Positions 22,991 through 27,914 of a DNA stretch of 27,914 nt are shown here, one piece after another. Location: NCBI GenBank assembly GCA_910576865.1, contig CAJTKE010000027.1, positions 1 to 27,914 on the forward strand, in the 5' to 3' direction. A model generated the notes under the pieces. It was not told the DNA's origin and searched no databases. It was given only the letters and a program-made list of their open reading frames with translations. This DNA is from an uncultured Oscillibacter sp. GTDB taxonomy: Bacteria; Bacillota; Clostridia; Oscillospirales; Oscillospiraceae. Made by a program: the position numbers and the translations under genes. Position 1 is the stretch's first letter; each line of letters opens with the position of its first letter.

Positions 22991-23019
22991 TTGACAGCAA
23001 CGGGACTCCGTGGTAAAAT
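22991..23019 (+). promoter_or_regulatory. Promoter of the AAA15-like ATPase gene
   Basis: TTGACA (22991-22996), 17-base spacer, TAAAAT (23014-23019), 23 bases before the start codon with AAAGGAGCG between. Confidence 0.82.
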
Positions 23020-23042
23020 AAGCCAAGAAAGGAGCGAAACAG

Positions 23043-24338
23043 ATGGATAACGTGATCTTGAAATCCTTATCCGCCGAAAATTTCGCTTCGTTTGCCGAAC
23101 GAATCGAGTTTTCAACGGAGACAGATTCGGGTAAAAAAGAGCACCTTGAAAATACATTCACAGTAGAGGATATGCGTTTCAACAAGGTTTCTTTTCTTTA
23201 CGGAGCAAACGGATCAGGAAAAACCTTTTTTTGCAAGATTCTGAGAGAAATTCAGCGGATTTTGGCTCTGTCCCCTCTAATTACAGCAACCAATAGCGCT
23301 CAGTTCCTTGCAACACCGCAGATTAAAGGCATAGATGCCCCTGTAAAGCCTTTTGCCTTTGATACGCAGTATCAAGACAAGCCAACAACGCTTGGAATTG
23401 ACATTGTCTTAGACGGAGTAAGTTACCATTATGAGTTCTCGCTTCAAGGAAAAACAGTTGTACGGGAAATTCTAACAAAAAAATTCCGTCGGACGGAGAA
23501 ACTTATAGAACGCACATCTCCTTCCTTTAAAGATATTTTGCTTCGTTCTGATTTGAAAGGGTTTGAACCAACAAAGCAAACAGTAAAACCTGAAGCTCTT
23601 TGCCTTCCTGTTGCGGCAATGCTGAATAATCCTTTGGCCGCCCGACTGAATGCTGTGATTTGTGGGATTCAAGTAGTTAGTATGGCAGCAGGGCGTTTAA
23701 ACCCAATCAATCCCAAAAAGACTTTTACCGAAGAACGCATAGCAAAGTATATACACATTATCCAGAAGGCTGACCCCACAATTCGAAATATCAGTGTATC
23801 AACATCAGAAGAAGAAATCGCACGGCAAAAAATTGATACGGACGATTTTGAGAACAGGGAAATCATTGCAAAGAAAATGACCGTGAGTATTGATACCAAA
23901 CATGCCGTTTACAGCAATGGTGAGGAACAAGATAGTCAAGTCCCAATTACTTTTTTCGCAGAAGAATCATTAGGAACAGTGAAATTGTTTACGGCTCTCC
24001 CGTATCTCTATGATGTCTTGGAAATGGGTGGTGTCCTTATCATCGACGAGTTAGAGAATGGGTTACATCTTTCACTTGCAAAGGAAATCATTAGTCTATT
24101 TAGTAGCGAAGAGAGTAACCCTAACCACGCCCAGCTTATATGCACTTCACATCAACCATTGCTGTTAGACGGAGATTTTCGACGCGATCAAGTGTGGGTA
24201 GCGACCAAAGATTCTGTTGGAAAAAGCTCGTTACATAGATTGAGTGAATTACAGACACCACGAGCCAAAGTAAACCTTACAGCACAAATTTTGAAAGGAG
24301 CTTTTGGGTGTAATCCCCGACTGTTCTTTAGACAATAA
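23043..24338 (+). CDS. AAA15/OLD-like ATPase, candidate defence protein
   Basis: A 431-residue ABC-type ATPase starting at ATG 23043 (AAAGGAG upstream). LKSLSAENFASFAERIEFS opens the family's first strand. Walker A is GANGSGKT (54-61). A signature-like FFAEESLGTVKLF (304-316), Walker B VLIIDELENGLH (331-342), and the switch histidine in ICTSHQPLLL (366-375) follow. The order fits AAA_15/AAA_21 proteins such as RloA, AbiL or PARIS AriA ATPases. There is no C-terminal Toprim or HNH nuclease, and no RloB or AriB partner follows; instead two very small genes do. Codon use and GC are lower than in the flanking core, suggesting transfer. Function as a phage-sensing ATPase is inferred from family and setting only. 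Confidence 0.82.
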   Translation: MDNVILKSLSAENFASFAERIEFSTETDSGKKEHLENTFTVEDMRFNKVSFLYGANGSGKTFFCKILREIQRILALSPLITATNSAQFLATPQIKGIDAPVKPFAFDTQYQDKPTTLGIDIVLDGVSYHYEFSLQGKTVVREILTKKFRRTEKLIERTSPSFKDILLRSDLKGFEPTKQTVKPEALCLPVAAMLNNPLAARLNAVICGIQVVSMAAGRLNPINPKKTFTEERIAKYIHIIQKADPTIRNISVSTSEEEIARQKIDTDDFENREIIAKKMTVSIDTKHAVYSNGEEQDSQVPITFFAEESLGTVKLFTALPYLYDVLEMGGVLIIDELENGLHLSLAKEIISLFSSEESNPNHAQLICTSHQPLLLDGDFRRDQVWVATKDSVGKSSLHRLSELQTPRAKVNLTAQILKGAFGCNPRLFFRQ

Positions 24339-24359
24339 CACATAATAAGAAAAAGGAAA

Positions 24360-24383
24360 GACACCGAGCGGCAACTCGGTGTC
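24360..24383 (+). repeat. Hairpin after the ATPase gene
   Basis: GACACCGAG/CTCGGTGTC (24360-24368 with 24375-24383, loop CGGCAA) starts 21 bases past the stop. It has no U-tract, so it may be an mRNA-processing or translation-modulating structure within a continuing transcript. Confidence 0.5.
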
Positions 24384-24560
24384 CTGCGGGATGACAGAAG
24401 CACGGGACGTTGTACTTTGTCATAGATGCTTTTACATTGTACCACGCTTGATTCTCGATTGCAATATGAAATCTGTGTCCAGAAAGGAAAAAATAAACGC
24501 AGACTTTTTCCGAAAAATGTGATGACATATAACATCATATTTTAAAGGAGCGTAAAGACA

Positions 24561-24668
24561 ATGACAATCAAATACAAATATTACATTTGCCGTTGCGGCA
24601 AGAAAATCATTCCTATGACCAATCCATCGAGATGCCCCCACTGTGGGCGTGTTACCCGGCTGAAATGA
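24561..24668 (+). CDS. 35-residue zinc-ribbon microprotein
   Basis: This gene is short but well supported: AAAGGAG lies 10 bases before ATG 24561, and the product, MTIKYKYYICRCGKKIIP through NPSRCPHCGRVTRLK, carries two knuckles (Cys10-x-Cys12 and Cys25-xx-Cys28), enough to hold one zinc ion. The Lys/Arg/Tyr-rich surface suggests nucleic-acid or protein binding. It lies 222 bases after the ATPase and 10 bases before the DUF2188 gene, all in one direction and before a single terminator. I do not recognise a named family. It could be a sensor, inhibitor or partner of the ATPase (speculative). Confidence 0.65.
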   Translation: MTIKYKYYICRCGKKIIPMTNPSRCPHCGRVTRLK

Positions 24669-24678
24669 GGTATGTGTT

Positions 24679-24903
24679 ATGGGGAAGAATCAACATGTAA
24701 CTCCACACCCCGGCGGCGGCTGGCAAGTCAAGGGAGCTGGAAATTCGCGTGCGACTGTGCGTACTCCAACGCAGAAAGCCGCAATTGATGTTGCACGTCA
24801 AATTTCGCAGCATCAAGGGTCTGAATTAGTGATCCATCGCCCAAACGGTCAAATCAGAGATAAGGACTCGCATGGGAAAGACCCGTTCCCGCCGAAGGGA
24901 TAA
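24679..24903 (+). CDS. DUF2188 domain protein
   Basis: A 74-residue protein starting at ATG 24679 with TGAGG 8 bases before it. It has the full DUF2188 pattern: HVTPHPGGGWQVKGAGNSRA, TPTQKAAIDVARQISQHQG, SELVIHRPNGQIRDKDSHG, KDPFPPKG. The domain is small and alpha/beta, is found widely in bacteria near mobile or stress genes, and has no assigned biochemical role. It follows the zinc-ribbon gene by 10 bases and is the last gene before the 24920-24953 terminator, so it probably belongs to the ATPase transcription unit. Confidence 0.85.
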   Translation: MGKNQHVTPHPGGGWQVKGAGNSRATVRTPTQKAAIDVARQISQHQGSELVIHRPNGQIRDKDSHGKDPFPPKG

Positions 24904-24919
24904 CTTAATCACAATAGCC

Positions 24920-24953
24920 AGCGGGGATAAGGCTTTAACGCTTTATCCCCGCT
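24920..24953 (+). terminator. Terminator closing the ATPase-microprotein-DUF2188 unit
   Basis: A 13-bp stem (AGCGGGGATA plus AGG, paired with CTT plus TATCCCCGCT, one wobble) with an 8-nt loop, 16 bases past the DUF2188 stop. The tail is pyrimidine-rich but not pure U. Confidence 0.65.
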
Positions 24954-24973
24954 ACTCCTATATTCTTACTCTT

Positions 24974-25150
24974 TTACATCTTGTAGGATTTGCTTTTCTG
25001 TGCCTCCTGCCACTCCGCAAACTCCCGCTGGCCCTGTTCGCTATCATAGTATTTCCGTATCTCCGGGACGAGAAAACGGGCAAAGGTTTCTATAATGGCT
25101 TGTGGAAGTTCAATTTCATGGGCCGCTTTATCTGGTTGATTTTTTGGCAA
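24974..25150 (-). CDS. Small conjugative-element protein (TTG start)
   Basis: The minus strand reads a 58-residue protein from TTG 25150, 7 bases after AAAGGGGG: MPKNQPDKAAHEIELPQAII, then ETFARFLVPEIRKYYDSEQG and QREFAEWQEAQKSKSYKM. No ATG start is available, and the ribosome site fits the TTG exactly. Proteins of this type (HEI.LP...FARFLLPEIRKYY...QREFAEWQ) commonly follow the sigma/HTH_16 pair in Tn916-like and related integrative elements of Clostridia (from memory). It lies about 90 bases downstream of the HTH_16 gene in the same direction, so it is the third gene of that regulatory module. Role unknown. Confidence 0.72.
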   Translation of the reverse strand: MPKNQPDKAAHEIELPQAIIETFARFLVPEIRKYYDSEQGQREFAEWQEAQKSKSYKM

Positions 25151-25240
25151 AGATGTTCCCCCTTTCCAAAACGCAGGACAAGGCCCGCAGGTGGGAGAAA
25201 CAAGGAAAGGGTAAGCTGTTCCTCCCTCTGGGGTCGGTTA

Positions 25241-25477
25241 TCAGTTCACGCTGAGAATGGCGCGGATGAGCTTGTTTTCCAGACGGCTTTTCATGTACTC
25301 GTCCAGGCAGGCGCGGGGACAGCCGCTTTCATCGTAGACCATCCGGGTGCAGAGCTTGTTTATGTAGCCCTCGTAGTACCGCAAGACCTGTTCCACAGCA
25401 TCGGCGTCCCCGGCGCGGGCCGCATCGCTCACCGCCAGCGGCAGCAGCTCACGGCCTTTGTAGTTACGGCGCTTCAT
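25241..25477 (-). CDS. HTH_16 conjugative-transposon regulatory protein
   Basis: A 78-residue protein from ATG 25477 (AAAGGAGG upstream), beginning MKRRNYKGRELLPLAVSDAA and containing DADAVEQVLRYYEGYINKLC and CLDEYMKSRLENKLIRAIL. This matches the helix-turn-helix conjugative-transposon family (PF12645, as in Tn916 orf8). It resembles sigma-factor region 2 N-terminal helices and is always found beside the orf7-like sigma factor, which here ends four bases upstream. It probably cooperates with that sigma factor in switching on excision or transfer genes. Confidence 0.88.
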   Translation of the reverse strand: MKRRNYKGRELLPLAVSDAARAGDADAVEQVLRYYEGYINKLCTRMVYDESGCPRACLDEYMKSRLENKLIRAILSVN

Positions 25478-25481
25478 AGTG

Positions 25482-25907
25482 CTAACCTCCTTTCCTCGCT
25501 GTCAGTTTTGTCCGCAGGACATTCAGCGATTTTGTTCTGCGCCGCTGGACGGCACTCCGGGACAGTCCCAAGGCCTCGCCAATCTCGCTGTCTGTCAAGT
25601 CCAGAACCAACCGCAAAATTAAAATGCTTTGCTCCTGCTCCGGCAGACTGGCAAAGGCGTCGGCAATTCGTTCGCTTCTGATCGGCAGGTCATAGCCGCA
25701 GTACGAAAACACGTAGCTGTCGCTGGGGTAATCGTCTACGGAATACAGCTTGTCCATCGCCGTTTGGGGCAGACGCTCCAAGGACGTTTCCCGGCTGGCC
25801 CGCCGTTTCATTTCCCGGATGTAGTCGATTGCCTCATGCTTCAACACGGTCTTGCAAAAGGCGTCAAACCTGCACCGTTCGCCATAGTCGCGGGGGTTGG
25901 TTTCCAT
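25482..25907 (-). CDS. Sigma-70-family regulator, Tn916 orf7-like
   Basis: Start at ATG 25907 with GGAAAGGGGG about 7 bases upstream; an open extension to 26051 lacks a ribosome site and runs into the leader hairpin. The 141-residue product has a region 2-like N-terminus (FDAFCKTVLKHEAIDYIREM, then KRRASRETSLE) and a region 4 HTH (SLPEQEQSILILRLVLDLTD, SEIGEALGLSRSAVQRRRTK). It lacks regions 1 and 3, as element-encoded sigma-like regulators do. In Tn916 the homologue turns on xis/int and transfer genes. Here no xis or int lies downstream in the window: the module faces the ATPase unit instead. Confidence 0.88.
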   Translation of the reverse strand: METNPRDYGERCRFDAFCKTVLKHEAIDYIREMKRRASRETSLERLPQTAMDKLYSVDDYPSDSYVFSYCGYDLPIRSERIADAFASLPEQEQSILILRLVLDLTDSEIGEALGLSRSAVQRRRTKSLNVLRTKLTARKGG

Positions 25908-26051
25908 CTTCTCACCCCCTTTCCTTTGGGGATGGTGGTGGTACTTTCCCTTTCCGCTAACAGAGCGTTCAGCGGCACAGGTTTTGCGCGCAAAACCGCT
26001 TTCCGCAGAGAAAAAATCAAAGAAAAATTTCCGGGCCGCAGGAAACGACAA

Positions 26052-26088
26052 AAACCGCCCGGCAGGTCATAGACCCACCGGGCGGTTT
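26052..26088 (-). terminator. Leader terminator/attenuator upstream of the sigma gene
   Basis: AAACCGCCCGG/CCGGGCGGTTT (26052-26062 with 26078-26088), with T-rich sequence after it on the minus strand, lies between the likely promoter region (about 26095-26130) and the sigma start (25907). Transcription must read through it to reach the sigma gene. Confidence 0.6.
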
Positions 26089-26093
26089 GCTCT

Positions 26094-26123
26094 GTATAGT
26101 TTGCTATATCTGCATCGTATAGT
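26094..26123 (-). promoter_or_regulatory. Direct repeat GTATAGT in the presumed sigma-gene promoter region
   Basis: GTATAGT occurs at 26094-26100 and 26117-26123. The minus-strand sequence contains TATACT (26118-26123) as a possible -10, without a good -35 at 17 bases. The sequence from 26089 to 26455 holds no gene: it contains this site and the hairpins listed separately. Confidence 0.35.
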
Positions 26124-26143
26124 ATAACTTCATAGCCGCAATT

Positions 26144-26170
26144 CCCCCAAGTGGGGGATGGGCTTTTTTT
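26144..26170 (+). terminator. Short rightward terminator-like hairpin
   Basis: CCCCC AAGT GGGGG (26144-26157) followed after six bases by seven T residues. No gene is read toward it from the left, so its function is unclear. Confidence 0.4.
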
Positions 26171-26197
26171 GATGGTCTAAATTGAAATGATAGAAAA

Positions 26198-26236
26198 AAG
26201 GACATGGCGATACCTCCCGGATACCGCCGTGTCCTT
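26198..26236 (-). terminator. Terminator of the M56 peptidase transcript
   Basis: AAGGACATGGCG/CGCCGTGTCCTT (26198-26209 with 26225-26236, one wobble), followed on the minus strand by a T6 run. Confidence 0.68.
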
Positions 26237-26287
26237 AAAAATGGGCGACTTTAATACACCCTCCGTTTTCCGTTTTTTCAAAAGAAA

Positions 26288-26323
26288 GCGGCGGCTTGAA
26301 ATTTACTGTTTCAAAACCGCCGC
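26288..26323. repeat. Nested two-step hairpin downstream of the M56 gene
   Basis: GCGGCGG/CCGCCGC (26288-26294 with 26317-26323) encloses TTGAAA/TTTCAA (26296-26301 with 26309-26314). It is the first of three stem-loops after the M56 stop codon, perhaps a tandem terminator or 3' protection element. Confidence 0.55.
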
Positions 26324-26455
26324 ATGGCTACTTGTATTTTGTTCGGGCGCACAGATACCAGCCGCCGAAACAACGGTTTTTTTATTTACCGCTGGGCGAC
26401 AATCACTTTTTGAATATCCCTGCAATACGCCTTTTACTTGATACGGATACTTGGT

Positions 26456-27914
26456 TCAATCGTTATCTTCTTGCCAGGTATTTTGCCACCAATCATCTTC
26501 CCAAGGCTTGCCCTGCCATTCGTTCTGCCACAGGTCTTTCCAGTCATCCGGGAAATTCGATGTGTCAAATGCGTCCGAAGTATAAATCCCCATAACGCCG
26601 GAGCCTTTCCGTGTTATCTGAATTACATTAGCTCCTGTGCCATCTGTGAAGGTAGTCAGATTTCCACTTTCCTTGAAATTTTTCGGCCTATATATCTCGC
26701 CCCAACTGCCGTTATCTGTAATAGTCACAGTGGTATTCTTGAAATCATCTTGGGAAATTAACTGAAAATATCCACTGTTGGCTGTAGCGTCCACCGAGCC
26801 AGCAAAGCCCTCTGGCAAGGTCAAAAAGACGGACGCCATATTGAAGTTGCCTACAATATTGCCAGACCTGATAAGGTCGCAAGTCAAATGTCCGCTGTCA
26901 GCACTCAAATTTACATTGCCATAATCAACATCAGGAATATACAGTTTAATTGTTTCATCATTGGTGTTCGTTTTGGTCTTGCAGGAGACAGAAACCCTCC
27001 AGTCGCTGCCCTGCTCGTCAATCTCAACCGTATAAACATCGCTATTGTATTCAGCCGAAATTTTGTTATCCGTTGCCGCCAGCACATTCACAGCGGCGCT
27101 GCTGACATCCAGCGACAGCGAGGGCCTGCCGGTGGTGTCCAGTGGCGTACCAGGGAGAGACGCTGCATGGGCATTCGCCGCAGCTGGCCCCAGCGAATAG
27201 ACACCAACAAAGGCCGCTCCCAGAACTACACACAGTGTCAGCAGGACAGTCAATATCTTAACTGACCTCGATTGTTCCCTAAACTTCATAATTGCACCTA
27301 ACCTTTCTTTCAATAGCTGTTTATTTTCGCTTAAAGTAACAGCACCGAGATTTTCTTTGTATTTCCCAACTGCGGCCATCGCGTCAAGCAAGGTTTTCCC
27401 GTAGTCCTGCGCGTTGCCGCTCCCCATTTTGGCAAGGACGGCTTCATCGCAGGAAAATTCACAAGCCTTGGTAATTTCCCGGCTCATAAGATATACAAGT
27501 GGGTTAAACCAATGCAGGCAGACTGTAATCTGTACCAGCCACTTATAGAACATATCCCGCCGTTTGTAATGCGTCAGCTCATGCAGGATGATATAGCGAA
27601 AATCTTTTTCAGGAATATCTGCGCTGGGCAGTACAATACACGGACGGAAAAAGCCAATCAGCAGAGGGGAAGAAACCAACGGATTGACGCATAATTCAAT
27701 GGGCTTTTTGATGCCCGACTGCTCCGCAACAATAGAAAGTTCGTCTAACCGCTCAATGTCAGAAACCGGGGTCAATCCAGCCTTGATATACCGCATAAAG
27801 CCCTGATAGATTGTTATTTTTCGTATCAGCAAGCCCAGCGCGGCCACCAGCCACACCAGCCAGATATGATTGATTAACAACACTCCAATATCTTGAAGTG
27901 GGTGGGCAGTTGCT
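26456..27914 (-). CDS. M56 (BlaR1-like) membrane metallopeptidase with DUF4097-like ectodomain, 5' end off-window
   Basis: The frame is open to the right edge, so the N-terminus is missing; GTG 27883 has no ribosome site and is probably internal. Counting from there: a membrane helix (about 8-20), the M56 zinc site HELTH (101-105) with CEFSCDEA (141-148) supplying the third ligand, and another membrane helix (209-230). An exported beta-rich domain follows (about 250-410) with repeating short strands such as DYGNVNLSADSGHLTCDLI and GSVDATANSGYFQLISQDD, the DUF4097/adhesin-like pattern. The tail (about 445-475) is rich in Trp, Asp and Glu. BlaR1-type proteins sense an outside ligand and cleave a BlaI-type repressor. 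That partner would lie beyond the right edge. Confidence 0.85.
   Translation of the reverse strand, partial: ATAHPLQDIGVLLINHIWLVWLVAALGLLIRKITIYQGFMRYIKAGLTPVSDIERLDELSIVAEQSGIKKPIELCVNPLVSSPLLIGFFRPCIVLPSADIPEKDFRYIILHELTHYKRRDMFYKWLVQITVCLHWFNPLVYLMSREITKACEFSCDEAVLAKMGSGNAQDYGKTLLDAMAAVGKYKENLGAVTLSENKQLLKERLGAIMKFREQSRSVKILTVLLTLCVVLGAAFVGVYSLGPAAANAHAASLPGTPLDTTGRPSLSLDVSSAAVNVLAATDNKISAEYNSDVYTVEIDEQGSDWRVSVSCKTKTNTNDETIKLYIPDVDYGNVNLSADSGHLTCDLIRSGNIVGNFNMASVFLTLPEGFAGSVDATANSGYFQLISQDDFKNTTVTITDNGSWGEIYRPKNFKESGNLTTFTDGTGANVIQITRKGSGVMGIYTSDAFDTSNFPDDWKDLWQNEWQGKPWEDDWWQNTWQEDND

Noticed and set aside
24872..25681. A 269-codon plus-strand frame beyond the DUF2188 gene
   Set aside because: It crosses a terminator and three minus-strand genes with proper ribosome sites.

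Overview
The window looks like the chromosome of a GC-rich, spore-forming gut Clostridia (Oscillospiraceae-like; inferred). The evidence is strong AAGGAGG-type ribosome sites, TTGACA/TATAAT promoters, BclA-like collagen proteins, an SLH-domain protein, and Tn916-type sigma and HTH_16 genes in a high-GC core with a lower-GC island near the right end. The species cannot be named from the sequence alone.

Left, mobile-element debris (1-3.7 kb): the 3' end of a large serine recombinase, two tandem paralogous collagen-like surface proteins, the last ~80 codons of a tyrosine integrase, and a tRNA-Ser(GGA) on the minus strand. Core block (3.7-14 kb): an S41-type lipoprotein, an HPr-like protein that lacks the phosphorylatable histidine, a secreted YcdB/SLH protein, an mtaB-yfbR operon, and, diverging from it across a palindrome holding both -10 boxes, a plus-strand run of cysteine desulfurase, MATE exporter, RlmA-type methyltransferase and cysteine hydrolase.

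Inositol block (14.1-19.7 kb): iolE, then a 760-base gap full of nested inverted repeats and no credible gene, then iolB-iolD-iolG. Together these cover oxidation of myo-inositol, dehydration, ring hydrolysis and isomerisation. The kinase (iolC), aldolase (iolJ), iolA and a transporter are not in the window. Next come, on the minus strand, a response-regulator diguanylate cyclase, a cytidylate-kinase-like protein and a small acidic protein, the last divergent from an Arc-type ribbon-helix-helix protein across two palindromes.

Right end (22.2-27.9 kb): a promoter/terminator pair that predicts a ~75-nt RNA, tRNA-Ala(GGC), a broken 5' half of a tRNA-Ala, and an intact tRNA-Ala(CGC). Beyond them lies an AT-richer island: an AAA15/OLD-like ATPase followed by a 35-residue zinc-ribbon microprotein and a DUF2188 protein, in one orientation and closed by a terminator. 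This is the best candidate here for an undescribed (possibly defence) unit. It abuts a leftward Tn916-like regulatory module (sigma factor, HTH_16 protein, 58-residue TTG-start protein) with a leader attenuator, and then an M56/BlaR1-like sensor peptidase with a DUF4097-like ectodomain that runs off the right edge.
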